From JBBDYD01 sp040901865 (GTDB taxonomy: Bacteria > Bacteroidota > Ignavibacteria > UBA10030): a DNA stretch of 64,000 nucleotides. The notes under the pieces were generated by a model. It did not search any database. It saw nothing but the letters and a program-made list of their open reading frames with translations, and had not been told where the DNA came from. Below are positions 44,211 to 51,177 of the stretch, piece after piece. Location of the stretch: contig JBBDYD010000136.1 in the NCBI GenBank assembly GCA_040901865.1, positions 33,714 through 97,713 of the forward strand. Direction: 5' to 3'. The translations under genes were made by a program, and so were the position numbers. The stretch's first letter is position 1, and each line of letters opens with the position of its first letter.

Positions 44211-44911
44211 TGTCGGGACTCCTTACGATCCGGGGTTTCCGATGACAGAATGAACGAGCGATTGAACTGATCCCAAGCCTTGTCGTCCGTCAAACGGAGA
44301 ACACCAGCGACGGGAACACCGCCGTCTGCGAGCGTGACCCCGGCCGGAAGTGCGTTGCTGCGGGAAGTATACTCGGCAATAAATTCTTTGAACCTGCGGA
44401 TTTCACCGCGAAGCCAATGTGACGCCGCGCCGGCAATGGCGGACGAGGGAAGTTCGGCGGCCAGATTCGCGGGTTCCATGACGGCAATCCAACCCGATCC
44501 ATAGGGGTCGGCATTGATGCCGGAAGCGTCTTCCAGAACTTCTTCATTCAATTCCAGCAATGTCCCCGTGAGCGGAGCCGGAATCGTCAGCATGCGTTCG
44601 CCCTGGCGAAGTGTTACCAGGGGGTCGCCCTTGCGGACGGTGCTGCCGACCGGTTGCGGAGAAATACCGTCAAACGATCCGACGAGCTTTTGCACGAAGT
44701 CATCCAGGCCGATCCGGGTTTTTCCGGAGGCAAGGACCTCGATCCAGGCATGCCCCTTGCTGAGGAAAAATCCCTTTGGAATAACGAATCGATCGAGAAG
44801 CAACGGAGTTCGGATCGGGACCGTTGCCTGATGTTTTCGGGCAGCACGCTGCACGAAGAAGTCGATGACAACGAATGTTATGATTGTGAGGAGAACGAAG
44901 AGAGCAACCAT
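44207..44911 (-). CDS. Membrane-anchored GcvH-like protein, no lipoyl lysine
   Basis: First gene of the redox operon, 234 aa. Seen: N-terminal transmembrane helix (MVALFVLLTIITFVVIDFFV), then a GcvH-like barrel (GHAWIEVLASGKTRIGLDDF, GSTVRKGDPLVTLRQ, APLTGTLLELNEEVLED, ADPYGSGWIAVMEP). In a gap-free alignment with GcvH the lipoyl Lys is Glu (RQGERML), as in the second GcvH-like protein of this operon. The ATG at 44911 follows a GGAGG box at 5-6 bp; the longer in-frame reading lacks such a site. A sigma-54 promoter match lies about 70 bp upstream. Function unknown; it cannot be a normal lipoate carrier. Confidence 0.8.
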   Translation of the reverse strand: MVALFVLLTIITFVVIDFFVQRAARKHQATVPIRTPLLLDRFVIPKGFFLSKGHAWIEVLASGKTRIGLDDFVQKLVGSFDGISPQPVGSTVRKGDPLVTLRQGERMLTIPAPLTGTLLELNEEVLEDASGINADPYGSGWIAVMEPANLAAELPSSAIAGAASHWLRGEIRRFKEFIAEYTSRSNALPAGVTLADGGVPVAGVLRLTDDKAWDQFNRSFILSSETPDRKESRQ

Positions 44912-45237
44912 GATAACCTCCGGTGTTTCACTTGTGCCTTGTTGAGCGTCGTTTGAACCTCTGATGTACCCGGAATATCTCCAAGAACCGTGCCAGCCTC
45001 TAAAGGGATGGTCTATTTGGTGCAAGCGTAAACCGTTGATATGCTGAAACTTGGGGGGGAGAAATCAAGAGACCAGAAGACCGCTAGCTCTGATAAGGAG
45101 TGATCGTTGAAGATTTCAGCGCAGAAAGCATGGAAAAGGCGGGAATTCTCTACAGGGCAATGAGATGGGGAGTGTTGAAAGAATGAACGGTCGTTGAGGT
45201 ATTATTCAACGGTTAGGGGGCTCTGAACGAAAAAAAA
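44912..45237. promoter_or_regulatory. Upstream control region of the redox operon (no gene)
   Basis: About 325 bp without a convincing gene. It holds the sigma-54 promoter match at 44980-44994 and, 200 bp upstream, an inverted repeat CGTTGA-N8-TCAACG (45192-45211), which is a possible activator site at a distance normal for NtrC-type enhancers. The far end is the A-run of the terminator that serves the lipoprotein gene. The inverted repeat was not found near the kinase promoter, so its role is uncertain. Confidence 0.45.
44980..44994 (-). promoter_or_regulatory. Sigma-54 promoter candidate of the redox operon
   Basis: Read leftward: TGGCACG-GTTC-TTGG, a full match to the -24 element and correct N4 spacing, with TTGG for TTGC at -12. 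The start point would be about 44968, some 57 bp before the ATG at 44911. The operon itself encodes an NtrC-type sigma-54 activator, which supports the call. Confidence 0.78.
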
Positions 45238-45253
45238 CCCCGCAAATGCGGGG
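45230..45253 (-). terminator. Rho-independent terminator after the lipoprotein gene
   Basis: Read leftward: a perfect 6-bp GC stem CCCCGC / GCGGGG with an ATTT loop, followed by eight T (plus-strand A-run at 45230-45237). It lies 32 bp after the lipoprotein gene's stop and insulates the sigma-54 promoter region from it. Confidence 0.9.
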
Positions 45254-45284
45254 CCTTCTGAGTGACTCGAATTCTTCCTGTTTG

Positions 45285-45965
45285 TCAGGTGCAAACAGCC
45301 GTAGCTCCTTCGCCCGTCCATGTCGCATGATATCCCGTTTCAACCCATGCGCTTCCACTCCACATGGACTCAGTGATTTCCCCTGAACCATTGGGATTGG
45401 CGATGAGGATAATCCGTGTATCCGCCGTTCCGCCGGAAAAGTTGTCAATAGTGGCTTCAGTAGCCCCCGATGAGAGCGTTTGCCAGGAGATATTCATCGA
45501 TGGGGTCTGGGAAGAAGGGTCAGAATCGTCGTAGATTGTCAGAGCACCTGATTTTCCATCCGAACTCGAATTTCCCTCGAGCAATTTCCAATCGGAATAC
45601 GTCTGTTGCGACGATGTATCGGTTCCGTTCCATAGGAGCAGCCACTGAATACTGTCGTTCGACTGGCGCTGCGAAGTCAGTGTAAGGGTCGTCCCATTCA
45701 GCGGGAACTGCGATGTCCAGACTCCGTTGATATTCTGACCGGGGAGCAATCCAAGAATTGAAGCGGATTGAAGCAAGGACTTAATCGAACTCACGTAGGC
45801 ATACGCTGGGCCGCCGCATGTATCTGTTGCCTGAGCGGGGGCTGTGAGGGCAAACGTCGGAAATTTCGGTTGTGTTTCAGTCGGTTCTGTGGACTTTTTT
45901 GAGCATCCTGTAAAGACACTTCCCGTCAATACTATGACGACTAACAATCGTTTGGACGTCAACAT
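45285..45965 (-). CDS. Hypothetical lipoprotein
   Basis: Envelope lipoprotein of 226 aa with no recognised family. The start ATG at 45965 is chosen for GAGGAG 8 bp upstream and the signal that follows (RLLVVIVLTGSVFTGC, lipobox FTGC). Seen: a Ser/Thr-rich linker (SKKSTEPTETQPKFPTF), two cysteines in the mature part (DTCGGPAYAYV and the terminal AVCT) that may pair, and a beta-rich body (FPLNGTTLTLTSQRQSNDS, WLLLWNGTD, ATIDNFSGGTADTRIILI). It is alone in its transcript between a strong terminator and a divergent promoter region. A small beta-barrel binding fold is plausible; no function is assigned. Confidence 0.8.
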   Translation of the reverse strand: MLTSKRLLVVIVLTGSVFTGCSKKSTEPTETQPKFPTFALTAPAQATDTCGGPAYAYVSSIKSLLQSASILGLLPGQNINGVWTSQFPLNGTTLTLTSQRQSNDSIQWLLLWNGTDTSSQQTYSDWKLLEGNSSSDGKSGALTIYDDSDPSSQTPSMNISWQTLSSGATEATIDNFSGGTADTRIILIANPNGSGEITESMWSGSAWVETGYHATWTGEGATAVCT

Positions 45966-46087
45966 TAGAACTACTCCTCGTTTGATGAATGGATGAATAT
46001 GGTCGCTTAATAAATATACAAAAAGAAGAGGTTCTTTGGAACGAAGAGACACTGGCCTTCCTTTTGTAATCCGTGTTTTCCTTGAGT

Positions 46088-46115
46088 TTGACGATAATTT
46101 TTGGTACTCTATAAA
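46088..46115 (+). promoter_or_regulatory. Sigma-70-like promoter before the site-2 protease gene
   Basis: TTGACG at 46088-46093 and TATAAA at 46110-46115 are separated by 16 bp. A start near 46122 would place the hairpin at 46120-46144 at the very 5' end of the mRNA. A Bacteroidota-like TA-n3-TTTG word (TAATTTTTG) lies between the boxes, so the exact promoter used is uncertain. Confidence 0.45.
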
Positions 46116-46119
46116 TTCA

Positions 46120-46144
46120 AAAAGCTCCCCGGGCGGGAGCTTTT
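46120..46144 (+). terminator. Terminator-like hairpin directly before the site-2 protease start
   Basis: Perfect 10-bp stem AAAAGCTCCC / GGGAGCTTTT, loop CGGGC, followed by CTTTT: a canonical bidirectional terminator shape. It ends 9 bp before the ATG at 46154. The only Shine-Dalgarno-like sequence, GGGAG (46135-46139), is inside its 3' arm. It may end an unseen short transcript from the preceding gap, or act as a 5'-UTR attenuator. Confidence 0.65.
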
Positions 46145-46153
46145 CTTTTAAAG

Positions 46154-46825
46154 ATGGCCGTGGAATTTCTCCCTCTCTTCCCCATATTGCTCTTTTCCGT
46201 CATTATTCATGAGATTTCGCATGGATGGATGGCGTTGAAACTCGGTGACCCGACTGCGCGGGACCTCGGCCGGTTAACGCTCAATCCCATTCCCCATATC
46301 GACCCGATCGGATCCATTCTTGTTCCGGCTATTTCGCTCCTGTCAACCGGCACGGTGTTTATCGCATGGGCGAAGCCGGTGCCCATCAATCCAATGAATT
46401 TCCGGGACATTCGCCGGGACGATATCCTCGTTTCCGTCGTCGGCCCGATCTCCAATCTGATCCTGGCTCTGGCCTGTGCGCTCTTGTATGTCGTGGTTGA
46501 AAGTTCGTTCGGCCCGCTGAACTCCATGCCGGACGGATCCGCCCGGGAGATCGTATTGTTCTTTTTAAAGATGTTTTCGTTTGGGATCAGCATGAACATT
46601 TTTCTCGCTGTTTTCAATCTCCTCCCGGTTCCGCCGCTGGATGGATCGCATGTCGTTGCGTCACTCCTTCCACCGAAAGCCGGGGAGCGCTACCGACAGG
46701 TGGGATTTGCAGGGATCTTCATCATCCTGGTCCTCATGAACATCCCGTTCTTTCGGGATTCCGTAATCGGCATAGTCCGGGCAATCGAATTACCGTATAA
46801 CCTGCTCATTGAGGCTTTGCTCTGA
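46154..46825 (+). CDS. Site-2 protease-family M50 membrane metallopeptidase
   Basis: Intramembrane zinc protease of the short YwhC-like M50 type, 223 aa. Seen: HEISHGWMALKLGDPTARDL with the HExxH motif near residues 18-25, NPIPHIDPIGSILVPAI, FIAWAKPVPINPMNFRDIRR, VGPISNLILALACALLYV and the third ligand motif NLLPVPPLDGSHV. Five to six hydrophobic segments are visible. Such proteins cleave membrane-bound substrates, but this short type has few known targets. The start has almost no free Shine-Dalgarno because of the upstream hairpin. It is followed 3 bp later by the DUF1611 gene. Confidence 0.94.
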   Translation: MAVEFLPLFPILLFSVIIHEISHGWMALKLGDPTARDLGRLTLNPIPHIDPIGSILVPAISLLSTGTVFIAWAKPVPINPMNFRDIRRDDILVSVVGPISNLILALACALLYVVVESSFGPLNSMPDGSAREIVLFFLKMFSFGISMNIFLAVFNLLPVPPLDGSHVVASLLPPKAGERYRQVGFAGIFIILVLMNIPFFRDSVIGIVRAIELPYNLLIEALL

Positions 46826-46828
46826 CCC

Positions 46829-47872
46829 ATGGACCGCAAGATTTTGATTCTGGCCGAGAGGAAATTCAGTCCCCTCAAATCAAAAACCGCCAACGGTGCC
46901 ATTATCTACCTCCGCAACGAAGTCGTGGCAGTTATTGACAGTACCAAAGCCGGTACAACGGCTCAGGATGTGCTCGGGTACGGCGGAGCCATCCCGGTTG
47001 TCAAAGACCTGGCTGAAGGACTCCGGTTCGGACCGACTCATTTGCTGATTGGTATTGCTCCCCCGGGAGGCAGGCTGCCGGAGGACTGGAGGCAAATCCT
47101 TAGCAAAGCCATCACACAAAAACTCCACATTCTCAACGGATTGCACACGATTCTCTCAGACGATGGCGAACTGTCTTCACTTGCCCGACAGTATGGCGCG
47201 GAGATTACCGATTACCGCAAAATTCCGCCTGAAGCCGAGGTTGTTTCAATGGGATCGTGGCGGACTCGGAAGGCAAAGACGGTGCTCACGGTCGGATCGG
47301 ATTGCAACATCGGGAAAATGACCACGATGCTTGAAGTCCAGAAGGAGTTTCTGAAACGAGGGCTTAAGTCGGATTTTGTTGCTACGGGTCAAACCGGAAT
47401 GCTGATCCGCGGAAGAGGAATTGCTGTTGATTCGATCATCAGTGATTATATTGCAGGATGCATTGAACGGGAAATCGACCGGTCGGAAACGGAAGGATAC
47501 GACTATGTGTTTGTGGAAGGGCAGGGGGCGCTGTCGCACATGGGGTATTCGGGCGTCACCTTGGGACTTCTGCACGGCACCATGCCCGATGCGATGATTC
47601 TTTGTCACCAGCCGACCCGCGTCACGGATGACTATGGACTTCCGTTGCCCGATCTTAAACACCTTGTGGCCCTTCACGAAAATTTGGTGACATTGTTCCG
47701 GCCGACCAAAGTCGTCGGTATCGGACTGAATTCCATCGGGCTGAGTGACGAAGAATCCCTGAAGGCGGCCGCCGTGATTGAGAGAGAGACGGGGCTTCCG
47801 GCAGTGGACACGCTTCGGTTCGGCGGCGGAAAACTTACTGATGCTCTGATTCACCACTTTACGACAAGCTGA
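46829..47872 (+). CDS. DUF1611-family P-loop protein
   Basis: Cytoplasmic protein of 347 aa from the DUF1611 family, often found near dipeptide or amino-acid epimerase genes; some members (DgcN) have been linked to D-amino-acid catabolism. Seen: N-terminal Rossmann-like domain (AIIYLRNEVVAVIDSTKAGT), then a P-loop GSDCNIGKMTT near residue 152, FVATGQTGMLIRGRG, DYVFVEGQGALSHMGYSGVT and LCHQPTRVTDDYGLPLPDL. The P-loop differs from standard GxxxxGKT by Met. It lies 3 bp before lysA, so a role in diaminopimelate or lysine-related amino-acid chemistry is possible but unproven. Confidence 0.88.
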   Translation: MDRKILILAERKFSPLKSKTANGAIIYLRNEVVAVIDSTKAGTTAQDVLGYGGAIPVVKDLAEGLRFGPTHLLIGIAPPGGRLPEDWRQILSKAITQKLHILNGLHTILSDDGELSSLARQYGAEITDYRKIPPEAEVVSMGSWRTRKAKTVLTVGSDCNIGKMTTMLEVQKEFLKRGLKSDFVATGQTGMLIRGRGIAVDSIISDYIAGCIEREIDRSETEGYDYVFVEGQGALSHMGYSGVTLGLLHGTMPDAMILCHQPTRVTDDYGLPLPDLKHLVALHENLVTLFRPTKVVGIGLNSIGLSDEESLKAAAVIERETGLPAVDTLRFGGGKLTDALIHHFTTS

Positions 47873-47875
47873 CGA

Positions 47876-49141
47876 ATGGATTGTTTCGCATACAAGAATA
47901 ACGAACTGCATTGTGAGGATGTGCCTCTTACAGAACTTCAAAAGGAGTTTGGCAGTCCTCTGTACGTGTACAGCTTGTCACAACTCGTCGCGAACTATCA
48001 GGCCGTTGACGCAGTCGTTGCCGATCTTGACCACGTCACCTGCTATGCTCTCAAGGCAAATGCGAATCATTACCTTCTGAAAGTACTGGCGGAACATGGC
48101 GCCGGCGCAGATGTGGTATCAGCCGGGGAATTATATCTTGCTCTGAAGGCCGGATTCTCTCCGGAGAAGATTGTGTTTGCAGGAGTTGGAAAACGCGAAG
48201 ATGAAATCGAGTATGCCCTAAAGGAAGGCATATTCTGTTTTAATGCCGAGTCCGAGCAGGAGCTCCAGTTGATTTCCCTGGCAGCCCTCCGGCTTCAAAA
48301 GAAAGCACGCGTTGCGTTGAGAATTAATCCGGACATCGATGCCGAAAGCCATCCGTACATTTCCACCGGCCTCAAACAACACAAGTTTGGCATTCCGGCT
48401 GATCGTGCAATGGAGGCATTCAAGTTCGCCGTCTCGTTGTCGAACCTTGAAGTCTCGGGTGTGCACATTCACATCGGATCTCAGATCACAAAGATCGAGC
48501 CGTTTGTTGCAGCCGCGTCATTCCTCGTTCGATTTGTCCGGGAACTCCGCCAGCAGGGAATTCCCATCACCCACGTGGACATCGGGGGTGGATTTGGAAC
48601 CCGGTATGTGAACGCGCTGTCGCATGAAGGTCTCCCGGTCGAAGAGGGCGATCAAGCGGAGGTCCAGTCTCCGGAGGAATCGCTCCGTGCCATGGCGCCG
48701 GCCCTCAAGGAGACCGGCTGTTCGGTTTGGCTCGAACCGGGGCGGGCGATCATTGCCAATGCAGGGATCTTGTTGACCCAAGTGCTGTATGTGAAGGAAA
48801 ATGGGACTAAGAAGTTCATTATTGTCGATGCAGGGATGAATGATTTGTTGCGCCCAAGTTTGTATAATGCCTATCACCAGATTGTTCCGGTCAAGCTGGA
48901 GACTTACGAGCATGAACGGGTGGATGTGGTGGGGCCGGTGTGTGAGACAGGAGATTTCTTCGCGCGCGACCGCATGGTCTCGAAACTCAAGCCGCAGGAA
49001 CTGCTGGCGATCCTCACGACGGGGGCGTACGGGTTTGTGAATGCATCAAACTATAATGCCCGTCCCCGGCCGGCGGAAGTTCTGGTGAACGGTGATCGCG
49101 TGCGCGTGATTCGCCCGAGGCAAACGCTGGAAGAACTCTGA
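47876..49141 (+). CDS. lysA: Diaminopimelate decarboxylase
   Basis: PLP enzyme (EC 4.1.1.20) for the last step of lysine synthesis, 421 aa. Seen: PLP-binding Lys in TCYALKANANHYLL, GADVVSAGELYLALKAG, VHIHIGSQITKIEPF, the phosphate loop HVDIGGGFGTRY, EPGRAIIANAGILLTQVLYV and the active-site GPVCETGDFFARDR with Cys, then AYGFVNASNYNARPRPAEVL. It is followed by asd after 15 bp. The two genes cover separate steps of the aspartate pathway. Confidence 0.97.
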   Translation: MDCFAYKNNELHCEDVPLTELQKEFGSPLYVYSLSQLVANYQAVDAVVADLDHVTCYALKANANHYLLKVLAEHGAGADVVSAGELYLALKAGFSPEKIVFAGVGKREDEIEYALKEGIFCFNAESEQELQLISLAALRLQKKARVALRINPDIDAESHPYISTGLKQHKFGIPADRAMEAFKFAVSLSNLEVSGVHIHIGSQITKIEPFVAAASFLVRFVRELRQQGIPITHVDIGGGFGTRYVNALSHEGLPVEEGDQAEVQSPEESLRAMAPALKETGCSVWLEPGRAIIANAGILLTQVLYVKENGTKKFIIVDAGMNDLLRPSLYNAYHQIVPVKLETYEHERVDVVGPVCETGDFFARDRMVSKLKPQELLAILTTGAYGFVNASNYNARPRPAEVLVNGDRVRVIRPRQTLEEL

Positions 49142-49156
49142 TTCCCGAGGAGTCAA

Positions 49157-50149
49157 ATGAAGCTGCATGATATTGCCATCGTGGGCGCCACCGGTCTCGT
49201 CGGCCGAACCATGGTGCGCGTGTTGATGGAGCGCAAGTTCCCCGTGGACCGCCTTGTGCTCCTGGCTTCGGAGCGATCCGTGGGGAAGGAGCTGGATTTC
49301 AACGGAACGGCAGTCCCGGTTCAGGTCCTTGCCCCGGATAAATTCCGCCACATTGAATATGCACTATTTTCCGCAGGCGCGATGGTCAGCAAGGAGTACG
49401 CCCCCATGGCTGTCCGGTCGGGAGCGGTGGTGATCGACAACAGCAGCGCATTCAGGATGGAGGACGATGTCCCATTGATTGTCCCCGAAGTGAATCGCCG
49501 CCAGGCATTTAAACACAAAGGAATTATTGCCAATCCCAATTGTTCCACCATTCAACTCGTTGTCGCCCTCAAACCGCTTCATGACCGTTTCAAAATCAGG
49601 CGCGTCGTCGTGTCCACATATCAATCCGTGACCGGCGCCGGACAGCAGGGCGTGGACCAGCTCCGGGAAGAACTTGCACAGCGCGTGCCCGCGACAATGA
49701 AATTTCAGCACCGTATCGCGTTCAACACTTTGCCTCACATCGACCTCTTTTTTGATGACGGGTATTCGAAAGAGGAATACAAAATGATCAACGAGACTTC
49801 GAAAATCATGGGCGAGAAAATCAAGCTGACGGCCACATGCGTGCGAGTGCCGGCTATTGGCGGTCACGGTGAATCGATCAACATCGAATTCCAAAAGAAA
49901 TCATCCGTTGAGGAAATTCGTGAGGTCCTTCGTACTGCACCGGGAATTGTTGTTCAGGACGACCCCAAAACAGGCGTCTATCCCATGCCGATCACGGCGG
50001 AGGGAAAAGACGATGTGTTTGTTGGAAGGATCCGTAAGGATGATTCGGTGCCGAGCGGAGTGAATCTGTGGATTGTGGCGGACAACGTGCGGAAGGGAGC
50101 AGCGACGAATGCGGTGCAGATTGCTGAAGTGCTGGCATTGGGGAAATAG
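49157..50149 (+). CDS. asd: Aspartate-semialdehyde dehydrogenase
   Basis: NADPH-dependent enzyme (EC 1.2.1.11) that makes aspartate semialdehyde for lysine, threonine and methionine, 330 aa. Seen: GATGLVGRTMVRVLMERKFP (nucleotide motif), FSAGAMVSKEYAP, IDNSSAFRMEDDVPLIVPEV, catalytic Cys in NPNCSTIQLV, STYQSVTGAGQQGVDQL, and the active-site RVPAIGGHGESINIEF, where the usual RVPV is RVPAI. A GAGGAG box precedes the ATG. It is followed by a heptad tract and hairpin. Confidence 0.97.
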   Translation: MKLHDIAIVGATGLVGRTMVRVLMERKFPVDRLVLLASERSVGKELDFNGTAVPVQVLAPDKFRHIEYALFSAGAMVSKEYAPMAVRSGAVVIDNSSAFRMEDDVPLIVPEVNRRQAFKHKGIIANPNCSTIQLVVALKPLHDRFKIRRVVVSTYQSVTGAGQQGVDQLREELAQRVPATMKFQHRIAFNTLPHIDLFFDDGYSKEEYKMINETSKIMGEKIKLTATCVRVPAIGGHGESINIEFQKKSSVEEIREVLRTAPGIVVQDDPKTGVYPMPITAEGKDDVFVGRIRKDDSVPSGVNLWIVADNVRKGAATNAVQIAEVLALGK

Positions 50150-50274
50150 TGAAGGGTAAAGGGTGAAGAGTGAAGAGTGAGAAAGGCCGTAAGAAGTGAA
50201 AAGTGAAATGTGAAACGTGAAAAGTTGTTGAGCCGGGTTCTGCATCATTTCACATTTCACATCTTACATTTTAC
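50149..50274. repeat. Heptad tracts forming a long inverted repeat
   Basis: Heptads GTGAAGG, GTAAAGG, GTGAAGA, GTGAAGA (50149-50176) and GTGAAAA, GTGAAAT, GTGAAAC, GTGAAAA (50196-50223) face four reverse-complement heptads ATTTCAC, ATTTCAC, ATCTTAC, ATTTTAC (50247-50274). Bases 50203-50215 and 50248-50260 pair perfectly over 13 bp with a 32-nt loop. Between asd and the SCO gene this could act as a weak terminator or stabiliser. Confidence 0.85.
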
Positions 50275-50302
50275 TGGAGTGCTTTGAAACGAGGTAAATG
50301 CC

Positions 50303-51175
50303 ATGAGACAAATATTGCTTTACATATTGATTGCTCTGTTTGCAATTGCCGGTTGCGGTAAGGGAAAGCCATCCACCGAACTCGTGACCTTTCAGGTTCG
50401 TGGTGTCGTGGTTTCGGTGAATCTGGAAAAACAGCGAATTGTCCTGGACCATGAGGAGATTCCGAATTACATGAAAGCCATGACCATGCCGTTCAAGGTC
50501 AAGGATTCCACGCTCCTCGCGAAAGTTCAGCCGGGAGATACGGTTGAGGGCGTTCTTGCGGTTTCCCGAACGGAAAGCTGGCTTGAGTCGTTGACTGTTG
50601 TCGGATCAGGTGAAGAGCCGGAATCGGCATCTTCCGCGGCTGATAATATCTTTCGGCGCATCTACAAGGTTGGCAGTCGCATTCCGGAGTATTCCTTCGT
50701 CAATCAGGAGGGAAAACGGGTGAAACTCAGCGATTTCCGGGGGAAGGCCATTGCGATCACGTTCATCTATTCCCGCTGCCCGCTTCCGGATTTTTGCATA
50801 CAAATGAGCAACCACTTTGCCCGGGTTCAACGATCCCTGAAGAAAGAACCCCTGCTTGCCAACAAGTGGCACCTCCTGACGATCAGCTTTGATCCCGAAT
50901 TCGACAAGCCGGCTGTTCTCAAGAGGTACGGCAAGGCGTACGACGCCGATTTTTCCACGTGGGATTTTGTAACCGACAGTCTCAGTACCATCAGAGAGCT
51001 GGCTGACGGATTGGAACTTGTGATGGAAGACGATGAGGGGGGATTGATTGCGCACAATCTTCGCACGGCGGTGATCGATCCGCACGGAATCCTGGTGCAA
51101 GTGTATAAAGGAAACGAATGGACGGCACAGGAACTTGAAGATGCCATTCGGGCAGCCATTGTGAAAGCCGGTTAA
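50303..51175 (+). CDS. CusF-like / SCO1 fusion lipoprotein (copper handling)
   Basis: Envelope lipoprotein of 290 aa with two copper-related domains. Seen: lipobox AIAGC (Cys18); a CusF-like small barrel at about 28-105 with the Met-rich MKAMTMPFKVKD; a SCO1/SenC thioredoxin-like domain at about 120-290 (VGSRIPEYSFVNQEGKRVKL, SDFRGKAIAITFIYSRCPLP). The SCO cysteine pair is CPLPDFC, a CX5C spacing instead of the usual CX3C, and the third copper ligand His lies in LIAHNLRTAVIDP. The family helps assemble the CuA site of cytochrome oxidase or acts as a thiol reductase. Chaperone plus metal-binding domain in one chain suggests copper delivery. It lies 2 bp before the methyltransferase gene. Confidence 0.9.
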   Translation: MRQILLYILIALFAIAGCGKGKPSTELVTFQVRGVVVSVNLEKQRIVLDHEEIPNYMKAMTMPFKVKDSTLLAKVQPGDTVEGVLAVSRTESWLESLTVVGSGEEPESASSAADNIFRRIYKVGSRIPEYSFVNQEGKRVKLSDFRGKAIAITFIYSRCPLPDFCIQMSNHFARVQRSLKKEPLLANKWHLLTISFDPEFDKPAVLKRYGKAYDADFSTWDFVTDSLSTIRELADGLELVMEDDEGGLIAHNLRTAVIDPHGILVQVYKGNEWTAQELEDAIRAAIVKAG

Positions 51176-51177
51176 TA

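Noticed and set aside
41427..44911. Glycine cleavage H proteins
   Set aside because: The lipoyl Lys is Glu in both and gcvT/gcvP are absent; the neighbours are membrane redox genes.
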